This document shows, piece by piece, positions 16,618 to 24,235 of a stretch of 64,000 nucleotides of DNA (position 1 is its first letter; each line of letters opens with the position of its first letter). The notes beneath the pieces were generated by a model. That model was not told where the DNA came from. It made no database searches and worked only from the letters and a program-made list of their open reading frames with translations. The position numbers were made by a program, and so were the translations under genes. Origin of the DNA: Jiangella aurantiaca (lineage in GTDB: Bacteria > Actinomycetota > Actinomycetes > Jiangellales > Jiangellaceae); assembly GCF_004349105.1 (NCBI RefSeq), contig NZ_SMLB01000030.1, positions 1-64,000 of the forward strand. Direction: 5' to 3'.

Positions 16618-16666
16618 GATCATCGGCACTTCCCGGCCCTGGTGGGACCGGAAAGTGCCGATGATC
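16618..16666 (-). terminator. 19-bp stem hairpin between EIIC and ptsI
   Basis: Arms at 16618-16636 and 16648-16666 are complementary with one mismatch (GATCATCGGCACTT...AAGTGCCGATGATC) around an 11-base loop. No T-tract follows on the minus strand, so it may be an attenuator, an RNA-stability element or a repeated palindrome rather than a classical terminator. Confidence 0.55.
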
Positions 16667-16678
16667 ACAGCGGCTCGG

Positions 16679-18163
16679 TTACTTCGGCTGCCCGTCCGAC
16701 GGCGGTCCCGCCGGCGGCTCGGGCGCCGGTGGCGGCGTGGTCCCCGGCGGCGGCGTGGTCCCTGGCGGCGGCGTGGTCCCCGGCGGCGGCGTGGCCATCG
16801 GGCGGTCGGCGGAAGTCGGCGCCGGCGCGCCGGCCGGGACCTTCTCCTCCTGAACGATCTCCGCGGCCTCCTCGCCGAGCGACGCCTCGACCGCCTCGGC
16901 CTCCTCCTCGCGGCCCGGCGTCCGCAGGTTCCACTTGGTGATCACCCAACGGAACAGGAAGTAGTAGACCACCGCGTAGCCCAGGCCGATCACGATCAGC
17001 CAGAGCGGCTTCTCGGCGATGCGGAAGTTGATCGCGTAGTCGATGAAGCCGGCCGAGAATCCGAAGCCGTCGCGGATGTCCAGCGCGTTGGTCAGCGCCA
17101 GCGCCGTGCCCGTGAGCACCGCGTGGATGAGGTACAGCGGGAACGCGACGAACAGGAACGAGAACTCCAGCGGCTCGGTCACGCCCGTGAAGAACGAGGT
17201 CAGCGCGGCGGAGAGCATGATGCCGCCGACGATCTTCTTCTGGGCCGGCTTGGCGGTCTGCCAGATCGCCAGCGCGGCTGCCGGCAGCGCGAACATCATG
17301 ATCGGGAAGAACCCGGTCATGAACGCGCCGGCGGTCGGGTCGCCGTTGAGGAAACGCAGGATGTCGCCCTGGACCGGCGCACCGCCCGGCGGCGTGTACT
17401 CGCCCAGCTGGAACCACGGGAACGAGTTGAGGATGTGGTGCAGGCCGAGCGGGATCAGCAGCCGGTTGAAGAAGCCGTAGAGGCCGCCGCCCAGAACGTC
17501 GTTCTCGGTGACCCACTCGCCGAGGTTGGTCAGGCCGGCGTCGAACGGCTTGTACAGGAAGCTCATGCCCACGGCGATGAACACCGCCACGAACGCGGTG
17601 ATGATCGGCACGAACCGGCGTCCGCCGAAGAACGCCAGGTACGGCGGGAGCTTGATCCGGTAGTACCGCTGCCACAGCAGCGCCGCGACGATGCCCATGA
17701 TGATGCCGCCGAGCACGCCGAAGTTGATCAGCTGCTGCTCCTCGCCCTCACCGGGCTCGCCGAGGATGTAGGGCGACATCGCGTCGGAGACGCTCTCGTA
17801 GACCAGGTAACCGACCACCGCGGCCAGTGCCGTGGACCCGTCCGATTTGCGGGCGAAGCCGATGGCGACGCCGAGGGCGAAGATCAGCGGCAGGTTGTTG
17901 AAGATGCCCGCGCCGGCGGCGCCGACCACCTCGGACACCGGCTGCAGCCAGTGCAGTCCGTCGTACTGCGCCAGGCCGGCCGGCAACCCCTCGGGGACGG
18001 TGCCCGGCTCGCCGCCGAGCATGTCGTTCGAGCCGAGCCGCAGCAGCAGGGCCGCGGCCGGCAGGACGGCGATCGGCAGCATGAGGCTGCGGCCGATGCG
18101 CTGCAGGACCGCGAGGCCGGGGAAGCCACGCTTCCCGGTCGCGGTGGCGGTCGCCGTGCTCAT
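16679..18163 (-). CDS. PTS EIIC permease, N-acetylglucosamine/glucose type
   Basis: 494 residues, about ten membrane segments. Family motifs include LQRIGRSLMLPIAVLPAAALLLRLG, GAGIFNNLPLIFALGVAIGFA, GLHHILNSFPWFQLGEY, GFFPIMMFALPAAALA and TSFFTGVTEPLEFSFLF (the GITE-like substrate motif). It has no fused IIB or IIA; these are separate genes on the divergent arm, as in Streptomyces NagE2/NagF/Crr. The C-terminal tail of about 80 residues is unusual: an acidic stretch, then three tandem PPPGTT units and a Pro-rich end. The start overlaps the stop of a 33-codon ORF (ATGA). Confidence 0.93.
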   Translation of the reverse strand: MSTATATATGKRGFPGLAVLQRIGRSLMLPIAVLPAAALLLRLGSNDMLGGEPGTVPEGLPAGLAQYDGLHWLQPVSEVVGAAGAGIFNNLPLIFALGVAIGFARKSDGSTALAAVVGYLVYESVSDAMSPYILGEPGEGEEQQLINFGVLGGIIMGIVAALLWQRYYRIKLPPYLAFFGGRRFVPIITAFVAVFIAVGMSFLYKPFDAGLTNLGEWVTENDVLGGGLYGFFNRLLIPLGLHHILNSFPWFQLGEYTPPGGAPVQGDILRFLNGDPTAGAFMTGFFPIMMFALPAAALAIWQTAKPAQKKIVGGIMLSAALTSFFTGVTEPLEFSFLFVAFPLYLIHAVLTGTALALTNALDIRDGFGFSAGFIDYAINFRIAEKPLWLIVIGLGYAVVYYFLFRWVITKWNLRTPGREEEAEAVEASLGEEAAEIVQEEKVPAGAPAPTSADRPMATPPPGTTPPPGTTPPPGTTPPPAPEPPAGPPSDGQPK

Positions 18164-18261
18164 CCCAGCTTTTCCTTTCCCTCGCGGGACGTACTGCCCG
18201 CTTGGGACCTCGCGGTCAGCCTTGGGTCGGTCTCTCTCGTCGTGAGGATGTGACGATTCAC
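18160..18261 (-). CDS. 33-aa small ORF translationally coupled to EIIC
   Basis: GTG start with AGGAGAAG spaced well upstream and right after the GntR stop codon. The product begins MNRHILTTRETDPRLTARSQ and ends EGKEKLG. Its TGA overlaps the EIIC ATG. It is basic and hydrophilic with no membrane segment. It may exist only to couple translation of EIIC to the regulator gene, or it may encode a small regulatory peptide. I do not recognise it. Confidence 0.5.
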   Translation of the reverse strand: MNRHILTTRETDPRLTARSQAGSTSREGKEKLG

Positions 18262-18272
18262 GTGCTTCTCCT

Positions 18273-19043
18273 CTACAGGTGATGTCCCGGGCCGGAGCCC
18301 GAGTGCGGGGTGCGTTCCAGCGTCATGTGCACCTGGTACCGGTCGGCGCGGTACCACGAGGTGACATGCTCCATCGGCCGCCCGGCGGCGTAGGAGGTCT
18401 TGCGGAAGACCAGCAGTGGCGCGGCCGGCGGGACCCGCAGCAGCCGGGCCCGCAGCGGGTCGGCGCCCTCGGCCCACACCGTCTGGGCGGCGGAGTCGAG
18501 GACGCGGCCGTAGTCGTGCGCCAGGATCGAGTAGACGGAACTGGTGAGGTCGCGCTCGAGCAGCCCGGGCAGCGGCGCGGCCGGCAGCCAGGACACCTCG
18601 TGCGCCATCGGGGCGCCGTCAGCCGAGCGCAGCCGCTCGATCCGATAGGCGCGATCGGTGACGTCCAGGCCGAGCGCGGCGCGGGCCGGCGGCGGTGCCG
18701 CGGTCTCGTCGGCACCCAGCACCACGGTCGACGGTTTGTGCCCTCGGCGGCGCATGTCCTCGGTGAACGAGGACAGGTGCATCTGCGACTCGATGCTGGC
18801 CGCCGCGACGAACGTGCCCTTGCCGCGGACGCGGTAGAGCCGGCCCTCGGCGACCAGCCGGCCGACGGCCTCGCGTACGGTGGCCCGGCTGACCTTGAAG
18901 CGGGCCACCAGCTCTCGCTCCGAGGGGACTGGCGCGTCGGGCACCAGCTCGCCCTCGATCATGGCGAGCAGGATCTCTCTCAGCTGCCGGTGTTTGGGCA
19001 CCGGTCCGTCGACCACGTTCACGGAGACCCTCTTTCCGGACAT
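18273..19043 (-). CDS. GntR/HutC family regulator (DasR-like), first paralogue
   Basis: 256 residues. The N-terminal winged helix has PKHRQLREILLAMIEGELVPDAPVPSERELVARFKVSRATVREAVGRLVAEGRLYRVRGKGTFVA. The C-terminal UTRA domain (MHLSSFTEDMRRRGHKPSTVVL to the end) binds an effector, glucosamine-6-phosphate in the DasR relatives. It heads the minus arm (regulator, 33-aa ORF, EIIC, ptsI). A dre-like operator lies directly upstream, shared with a second GntR gene reading the other way. The ATG at 19043 was chosen because the HTH begins soon after it; longer open frames cross the operator. Confidence 0.9.
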   Translation of the reverse strand: MSGKRVSVNVVDGPVPKHRQLREILLAMIEGELVPDAPVPSERELVARFKVSRATVREAVGRLVAEGRLYRVRGKGTFVAAASIESQMHLSSFTEDMRRRGHKPSTVVLGADETAAPPPARAALGLDVTDRAYRIERLRSADGAPMAHEVSWLPAAPLPGLLERDLTSSVYSILAHDYGRVLDSAAQTVWAEGADPLRARLLRVPPAAPLLVFRKTSYAAGRPMEHVTSWYRADRYQVHMTLERTPHSGSGPGHHL

Positions 19044-19050
19044 CTCGGAC

Positions 19051-19084
19051 ACTGGTAGGAACTGGTCTAGATGACTTGACCAGT
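19051..19084. promoter_or_regulatory. dre-like DasR operator between divergent gntR genes
   Basis: ACTGGTCTAGATGACT at 19061-19076 matches the Streptomyces DasR consensus ACTGGTCTAGACCA(G/C)T in its whole left half and centre, with differences in the right half. A further half-site ACTGGT lies at 19051-19056 and the complementary GACCAGT at 19078-19084, making a second, wider inverted repeat. The consensus is known from published DasR work; binding here is inferred. Confidence 0.65.
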
Positions 19085-19127
19085 GGCCCATACAATGTGG
19101 CTGCGCACCACGCTTGTCAAGGGGTGC

Positions 19128-19949
19128 GTGCCCCGAATCGACCGCCGGCCGGATTTCCGACGGCCCCGACCCGATGCGAGTCCCGTGCTGTCCTTGCGCC
19201 GATCGACGCTCAAGTACCTGCAGGTGCGCGACTACCTGCGGAGTCTCGTCGTCAGTGAGCTGCGTCCAGGTGACCCGGTCCCCTCGGAGCGCATGCTGTG
19301 CGAGCGGTTCGGCGTCTCCCGCATGACGGTGCGCCAGGCCGTCGACGCGCTCGTCGTCGAGGGGGTCCTCGAACGGGTGCAGGGCCGCGGCACGTTCGTC
19401 GCGCCGCCCAAGGTCGACCTGCAGGTCCGGCTGGCGTCGTTCACCGAGGAGATGACCCGCCGCGGCATGACGGCCGGCGTCAAGGTGCTCACGTCGGGCC
19501 TGGTGCGGGCCGAGCCGGACATCGCCGAGGCGCTCAAGGTGGCGCCCGGCGAGCAGCTCATCCACCTGCACCGGCTGCGCTATGCCGACGACGAACCGAT
19601 GGCCGTCGAGCACACGTGGCTGCCCGCCGGCCGCCTGCCCGGGTTCCTCGATGGCAGCGTTCCCGCCAGCGTGTACGTCGAGCTGGACGCCCGCGGGCTG
19701 ATCCCGGACTGGGGCGAGGACACCATCGACGCCGGTGAGGCCGACCACGAGGAGGCCAAGCTGCTGCAGATCAAGCCGGGCAAGCCGGTGCTGCGGATAT
19801 CCCGCCGCGCGTTCACCGGCGACTCCGCCATCGAGTACAGCCGCTCGGCGTTCCGCTCGGACCGCTACACGCTGTGGGTGCCGGTCTCCCGCCCGAACCC
19901 GCCGGTCGTGCCGCGCCGCCGGACCGCGGCGCCCGGAGCCACCACCTGA
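19128..19949 (+). CDS. GntR/HutC family regulator (DasR-like), second paralogue
   Basis: 273 residues from the GTG at 19128. The winged helix is STLKYLQVRDYLRSLVVSELRPGDPVPSERMLCERFGVSRMTVRQAVDALVVEGVLERVQGRGTFVAPP; the UTRA domain follows from VRLASFTEEMTRRGMTAGVKVL. It leads the plus arm (SIS deaminase, EIIB, EIIA, HAD). The start is uncertain: GTG 19128 has AAGGGG close by and a TACAAT box at 19091-19096, while GTG 19185 gives a length nearer DasR. A GTG at 19083 lies inside the operator and was rejected. The two paralogues share the dre-like site and may act on each other. Confidence 0.88.
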   Translation: MPRIDRRPDFRRPRPDASPVLSLRRSTLKYLQVRDYLRSLVVSELRPGDPVPSERMLCERFGVSRMTVRQAVDALVVEGVLERVQGRGTFVAPPKVDLQVRLASFTEEMTRRGMTAGVKVLTSGLVRAEPDIAEALKVAPGEQLIHLHRLRYADDEPMAVEHTWLPAGRLPGFLDGSVPASVYVELDARGLIPDWGEDTIDAGEADHEEAKLLQIKPGKPVLRISRRAFTGDSAIEYSRSAFRSDRYTLWVPVSRPNPPVVPRRRTAAPGATT

Positions 19950-19990
19950 CCCTGTACCGTCACCGACCCATCCGACAGGAGAACCGCCCC

Positions 19991-21046
19991 GTGACCGACA
20001 CGATCATGGCCCGTGAGATCGCCGAGCAGCCGGAGGCGCTCGCCCGCACGCTCGAGGCGCTGCTGCCGCTGCGGCCGGAGCTCAGGGCGCTCACCGAGGA
20101 CCGCCGCGTCGTGTTGTTCGTCGCCCGCGGGTCGTCGGACAACGCCGCGATCTACGGCCGGTACCTGCTCGAGGTGCACGGCGGCGTGCCGGGCGGGCTG
20201 GCCGCGCCGAGCGTCGCGACGCATTACCACGCGGACCTCGACCTCTCTGAGGCCGTCGTCGTGTCGGTGTCACAGTCGGGTGAGACCGAGGAGATCGTCG
20301 AGACGCAGGCATGGGCGGCCGCGCACGGGGCGCGCACCGTCGCCGTCACCAACGACGGCGGCAGCGCGCTCGCCGGGGCCGCCGACCTGGCGCTGGTCAC
20401 GCGCGCCGGCACCGAGCTCGCGGTGCCCGCGACGAAGTCGTACACCACCCAGCTGGCCGCGATGGCGGTGCTGGCCGACGCGTTCGCCGCCAAGCCGGGC
20501 ACGCTCGACGCCGAGCTCGACCGCGTCCCGGCCGAGGTGCAGCGGCTGATCGAGCGGCGCGAAGGCGTCGACGAGGCCGCCGAGCGGCTCGCGTCGACGC
20601 CGGAGACGCTGGTCAGCGGCCGTGGGGTGACGTTCGGCACGGCGCTGGAGGCGGCGCTGAAGCTGGAGGAGACCTGCCTGCGCCCGGTGCGCGGGCTCTC
20701 GTACGCCGACCTGCGGCACGGGCCGATCGCCGTCGTCGACGCCGAGCACGTCGCGCTGCTGGTGTCCGCCGCCGACGGCCCCATGGTGGCCGGCCTGACG
20801 GAGCTGGCGCGCGACCTGCGTCGCCGGGGCGCGGCGGCGACGATCGGCATCGGCGGCGACACCGGGTTCGCCGGCGCCGTCGACGTCTGCGTCCCCGGGC
20901 CGGCACTGCGCGAACTGGTGGCCCCGCTGGCGCTCGTCGTGCCCGCACAGTTGACGGTCGAGGCTCTGGCGCGCAGGCTCGGGCTCGACCCGGACGCGCC
21001 CCGCGGGCTCTCGAAGGTCACCCAGACCGACCCGGCCGGCAACTGA
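19991..21046 (+). CDS. SIS-domain aminosugar-phosphate deaminase/isomerase (NagB-II/GlmS-like)
   Basis: 351 residues. Two SIS folds resemble the isomerase half of GlmS without the glutaminase part. Motifs are VLFVARGSSDNAAIYGRYLLE, VVSVSQSGETEEIVE, PATKSYTTQLAAMAVLADAF, LEAALKLEETCLRPVRGLSYADLRHGP and the GLSKVTQT C-terminus. Such stand-alone proteins convert glucosamine-6-phosphate to fructose-6-phosphate plus ammonia in actinobacteria. Position after a DasR-like regulator and before EIIB/EIIA supports use of imported GlcNAc or a related aminosugar. CAGGAG precedes the GTG. No nagA deacetylase is in the window. Confidence 0.88.
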   Translation: MTDTIMAREIAEQPEALARTLEALLPLRPELRALTEDRRVVLFVARGSSDNAAIYGRYLLEVHGGVPGGLAAPSVATHYHADLDLSEAVVVSVSQSGETEEIVETQAWAAAHGARTVAVTNDGGSALAGAADLALVTRAGTELAVPATKSYTTQLAAMAVLADAFAAKPGTLDAELDRVPAEVQRLIERREGVDEAAERLASTPETLVSGRGVTFGTALEAALKLEETCLRPVRGLSYADLRHGPIAVVDAEHVALLVSAADGPMVAGLTELARDLRRRGAAATIGIGGDTGFAGAVDVCVPGPALRELVAPLALVVPAQLTVEALARRLGLDPDAPRGLSKVTQTDPAGN

Positions 21047-21081
21047 GCCGGCCGCACTCACAGTTCCAACGGAGGGGACAC

Positions 21082-21312
21082 ATGGACAAGGCCGAGCAGA
21101 TCCTGGCGGCGCTGGGTGGCGCCGACAACATCGTCGAGATCGAGCCGTGCGCCACGCGGCTGCGCACCGAGGTGCACGACTCGTCCAAGGTCGACGAGAA
21201 GGCACTGAAGGCCGCCGGCGCGTTCGGCGTCATCTCGTCCGGCCAGGTCGTGCAGGTCGTCGTCGGACCCGAGGCGGACACCATCGCCACCGACATCGAG
21301 GATCTGATGTGA
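21082..21312 (+). CDS. PTS EIIB, N-acetylglucosamine/glucose type
   Basis: 76 residues, a single IIB domain. The phosphocysteine lies in IVEIEPCATRLRTEV, and the C-terminal GVISSGQVVQVVVGPEADTIATDIEDL matches the glucose/GlcNAc family. It relays phosphate from EIIA to the sugar carried by the EIIC encoded on the opposite arm. GGAGGGG is a strong ribosome site. Its stop overlaps the start of the EIIA gene by 4 bp (GTGA), so EIIB and EIIA are coupled. Confidence 0.94.
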   Translation: MDKAEQILAALGGADNIVEIEPCATRLRTEVHDSSKVDEKALKAAGAFGVISSGQVVQVVVGPEADTIATDIEDLM

Positions 21313-21770
21313 CCCAGCTCGACGTGCTGTCCCCCGTGCCCGGGCGAGTGATCGAGCTGGCGGAGGTGCCGGACCCCGTCTTCGCCCAGGCACTGGTCGG
21401 CCCCGGGCTGGCGGTCGACCCCGTCCGGACCGGTCCGGTGACGGCCGTCGCGCCGGTGGCGGGCCGGCTGGTCAAGCTGCACCCGCACGCGTTCGTCCTC
21501 CAGACCGACGACGGCGCCGGCGTGCTCACGCACCTCGGCATCGACACCGTTCAGCTGGCGGGCGAGGGCTTCGAGCTGCACGTCGCCGAAGGCGACGTGG
21601 TGGCCGCCGGTGACGCCGTCGTCACCTGGGACCCCGCAGCCGTCGCCACCAGCGGCCGGTCGCCGGTGGTGCCGGTGATCGCGCTCGAGGCCACGCCGAG
21701 TGACCTCGACGGGCTGCGCCCCGCCGGCCCGGCCGAGGCGGGCGACGTACTGTTCACGTGGGCCCGGTGA
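21309..21770 (+). CDS. crr: PTS EIIA, glucose/GlcNAc type (Crr-like)
   Basis: 153 residues. The glucose-family IIA beta-sandwich has VLSPVPGRVIELAEVPDPVFAQALVGPGLAVDP, a first conserved His in GRLVKLHPHAFVLQTDDG and the phosphorylated His in VLTHLGIDTVQLAGEGFE. It accepts phosphate from HPr and passes it to EIIB; Crr may also have signalling roles. GTG start overlapping the EIIB stop, and its own TGA overlaps the GTG of the HAD gene. Confidence 0.93.
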   Translation: MTQLDVLSPVPGRVIELAEVPDPVFAQALVGPGLAVDPVRTGPVTAVAPVAGRLVKLHPHAFVLQTDDGAGVLTHLGIDTVQLAGEGFELHVAEGDVVAAGDAVVTWDPAAVATSGRSPVVPVIALEATPSDLDGLRPAGPAEAGDVLFTWAR

Positions 21771-22432
21771 GCGCCGGGCTCGACGCCGCGCTCACCAGCC
21801 GGCGGGCCGCGATGCTCGACCTCGACGGCACCCTGGTCGACAGCGAGCCGGCCAACCAGGCCGCTTACCGCTCCTACTTCATGGCTCGCGGCTGGGACCT
21901 CGATCCCGAGGTCCTCCGCGAGTTCGCCGGGCGCCGCGGCGCCGAGGTGTTCGCGCAGCTTCCGGGGCCGTGGACCGGCGAGGACACCACCACTCTGGTC
22001 GAGGGCGTCCTGACCCACCTCGACCACGACACCCACCCGTTGCGGCCGCTGCCCGGGGCGGCCGAGCTGATCCGGCGGCTGCACGCGGCGGGCATCCCGG
22101 TCGCGCTGGTGACCTCGGCCGGACGGGCCTGGGCCGAGCACGCGGTGGGTGACGTGCTGGGCGTCCGCGACCACTTCGCCGCGCTGATCACCGCGGAGGT
22201 GACCGCCACCGGCAAGCCCGACCCGGCGCCCTACCTGGCCGGCGCCGAGACCCTCGGCGTCGCGCCGGCCGACGCCGTCGCGCTGGAAGACACCGTCCCG
22301 GGCCTGCGGTCGGCGCTCGACGCCGGGGTCGGTCTGGTCGTCGGTGTCGCCACCGGAGCATCGCCGCAGTCCCTTCTCGCCGGGGGCGCGCACCGGGTGG
22401 TCGCCGGGCCGGCGGAGCTGTTGCGGTCCTGA
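21767..22432 (+). CDS. HAD-superfamily sugar phosphatase-like hydrolase
   Basis: 221 residues. HAD motif I is MLDLDGTLVDSEP (two Asp), motif II is VALVTSAGRAW, the motif III Lys is ATGKPDPAPY, and motif IV is ALEDTVPGLRSAL. A helical cap lies between motifs I and II, as in beta-phosphoglucomutase-like and sugar-phosphate phosphatases. The GTG at 21767 overlaps the EIIA stop by 4 bp; an earlier GTG at 21758 is possible. As last gene of the PTS arm it may dephosphorylate excess sugar phosphate; the substrate is unproven. Confidence 0.88.
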   Translation: MSAGLDAALTSRRAAMLDLDGTLVDSEPANQAAYRSYFMARGWDLDPEVLREFAGRRGAEVFAQLPGPWTGEDTTTLVEGVLTHLDHDTHPLRPLPGAAELIRRLHAAGIPVALVTSAGRAWAEHAVGDVLGVRDHFAALITAEVTATGKPDPAPYLAGAETLGVAPADAVALEDTVPGLRSALDAGVGLVVGVATGASPQSLLAGGAHRVVAGPAELLRS

Positions 22433-22500
22433 TCGAACCCGTTTGGCCGGCGGCCGGGCGGGTACGTGGCGACGGCAGACTCCGGAGGAGGTCGGGAGCC

Positions 22501-22935
22501 ATGTTGATCGTGCTCGCACTGCTGTTGTTCGCGGTCGCCGGTGCCGCGGTCTACGTGATCGCGGCGGACGGGACCGGCCAGGTGATGTTGGACGAGTTCG
22601 GCCTGGACACCGAGATCCCGGCGTGGGGCGTGTTCATCGCCGGCGCCGTCACGATGCTCGTGGTGCTCGCCGCGGTGGCCGCGTTCGCCGCCGGGCTGCG
22701 CGCCGCCCGAGCCCGGCGGACGGAGATCCGCTACCTGCGCCAGAAGGTGGCCGGCCAAGAGCTGTCCGAGGACGGCGCCGTCGACGACCGCTCGGCGACC
22801 ACCGGCGGGCCGGTCGCCGGCACCACCGACGACGGTGCCGGCGAGGCTCGCCACAGCCGGCTCGGACGCTGGCGCCGCCACCACACCGACGACACCCGTA
22901 GCGACAAACCGCCGGCCGAGGCCACGCACGGTTGA
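22501..22935 (+). CDS. Small two-helix membrane protein with charged cytoplasmic tail
   Basis: 144 residues. Hydrophobic segments at about 2-22 (LIVLALLLFAVAGAAVYVIA) and 40-65 (WGVFIAGAVTMLVVLAAVAA) are followed by a basic helix (RAARARRTEIRYLRQKVAG) and a long acidic, Asp/Thr/Gly-rich and finally basic tail that is probably disordered. The first part resembles LapA-like membrane proteins of unknown role. GGAGGAGG precedes the ATG. A strong terminator follows the gene. Confidence 0.75.
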   Translation: MLIVLALLLFAVAGAAVYVIAADGTGQVMLDEFGLDTEIPAWGVFIAGAVTMLVVLAAVAAFAAGLRAARARRTEIRYLRQKVAGQELSEDGAVDDRSATTGGPVAGTTDDGAGEARHSRLGRWRRHHTDDTRSDKPPAEATHG

Positions 22936-22978
22936 GGCCGGGTGCGGCGACCGGGGACGCCGCACGAATGCTGATCAC

Positions 22979-23020
22979 GGAGAAGCCGGGGTTCCGGGCC
23001 GCCAGAACCCCGGCTTCTCC
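22979..23020. terminator. Bidirectional terminator hairpin
   Basis: Perfect 16-bp arms at 22979-22994 and 23005-23020 (GGAGAAGCCGGGGTTC and its complement) around a 10-base loop, placed between two convergent genes. No long T-tract. Confidence 0.8.
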
Positions 23021-23038
23021 ATGGGCGGGGCGGTGCCT

Positions 23039-23530
23039 TCACTCCGGTGAGTGCGGCCGGGGCGCGGGCTGCAGGCCGCCGGGCAGCTCGTAGCCGTCCT
23101 CCCAGGGGAACCGCCCGCCGGCGTCGTCCCAGAAGAGCTGGAGGGCGGGCACCGGGTCGGCGCCGCCGCGGCCGTAGAAGCGCTGCGCCGAGCCCAGCAC
23201 CGGCGGATCGTCGCCGTCGTGGAACGGGAACAGCTGCAGCCGGTGCGACCAGCCTGCCAGCTGCATCGGCCGGCCCGGGCCGAACCGCTCACCGTCGCGG
23301 ATCTTGTCGCCGAGCTGGTTCAGCACCCAGGCGCTGGCCTGCAGGTCGAGCCCATAGACCAGCAGCTCGGGATGTCCGAAGCCGTACAGCCCGACGGTGT
23401 AGGCGAACGGCGGGGCGCCGGCGGCGTACTGGACCGCCCAGCCGTGCCGGCGGACGGTATCGCGCAGCCACGCGTCCTCCTGGTCCTGCCACTGTTGCAG
23501 CTGAAGCGACGTGCAGGCGCCCAACGCCAT
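23039..23530 (-). CDS. DUF4262 family protein
   Basis: 163 residues. A conserved HGWAVQYAAGAPPFAYTVGLYGFGHPELLVYGLDLQA segment, an NQLGDKIRDGERF stretch and a QLFPFHDGDDP segment match the DUF4262 layout (F-A-Y-T-x-G-L core). No signal peptide or membrane helix. The function of this family is unknown. The ATG at 23530 was chosen to start just before the conserved region; an upstream frame gives hydrophobic low-quality sequence. Probably monocistronic, ended by the hairpin at 22979. Confidence 0.8.
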   Translation of the reverse strand: MALGACTSLQLQQWQDQEDAWLRDTVRRHGWAVQYAAGAPPFAYTVGLYGFGHPELLVYGLDLQASAWVLNQLGDKIRDGERFGPGRPMQLAGWSHRLQLFPFHDGDDPPVLGSAQRFYGRGGADPVPALQLFWDDAGGRFPWEDGYELPGGLQPAPRPHSPE

Positions 23531-23615
23531 GGTCGACCTCCGGAGATACCTCAAGGGGAACAGGAGTTCGAACGCTAGCAGCGGCCACCGACAACGTCGG
23601 GCCGGAACCCTGAAC

Positions 23616-24194
23616 TCACATGTCGCGGCAGCGCTTTGCCACGGCGACCTCGGCGCGCAACTGGTCGGCGGTGTGCCGCGCGCCGAAGCCGGGCGTGTCG
23701 CGCTGGATGCGCCAGCCCTCCGCGAGCGGGCCGATGTCGACCGGGTCGAAGCCGAACCGGTCGATGAGTTTCGCCACCTCCGCCTTGGCGCCCTCGTCGT
23801 CACCGGCGAGGACGGCCCCGCGCCGGCCGGGATCACCCGCGGGCCGGCCGTCGGTGGTGAGCTCGCCCGCGAGGATGTGGTTGAACGCCTTGACGACGTG
23901 CGACTGCGGCAGGTGCGCCTGCAGCCACTCCGACGTCGTCGTGGACTCGTCGTCGAGCTCGGGGATGTGGCCGTCGCGCTGCCAGTAGTAGTTGCTGGTG
24001 TCGATGACCGTCTTACCGGCCAGCGGCTCCACCGGCACGGCGCCGCTGACGCGCAACGGGATCGCCACCACGACGATGTCGCCGTCGCGGGCCGCCTCCT
24101 CGGTCGTGCCGGCGCGGGCGGCAGTCCCGGAAACTTCTGCGATCGGCGCGGCTGCGATGTCGAGAACCCGGCACCGGCTCCGTCCCCGGGGCAT
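23616..24194 (-). pseudogene. NADPH-dependent F420 reductase-like protein lacking the N-terminal Rossmann motif
   Basis: 192 codons. From ARAGTTEEAARDGDIVVVAIPL onward it matches NADP oxidoreductases of the F420-dependent family: GKTVIDTSNYYWQRDGHIPELD, VKAFNHILAGELTTDGRPAG, VAKLIDRFGFDPVDIGPLAEGWRIQ. Intact members begin with a GxGxxG dinucleotide-binding strand, roughly 30-45 residues missing here. The first 25 residues (MPRGRSRCRVLDIAAAPIAE) have no such motif. No other frame up to the divergent gene at 24236 restores it. The gene is therefore probably a 5'-truncated remnant. Confidence 0.7.
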
Positions 24195-24235
24195 GAGTGG
24201 CCGCGACGGGCCACCGACGAACGAGGAGGCCGACG

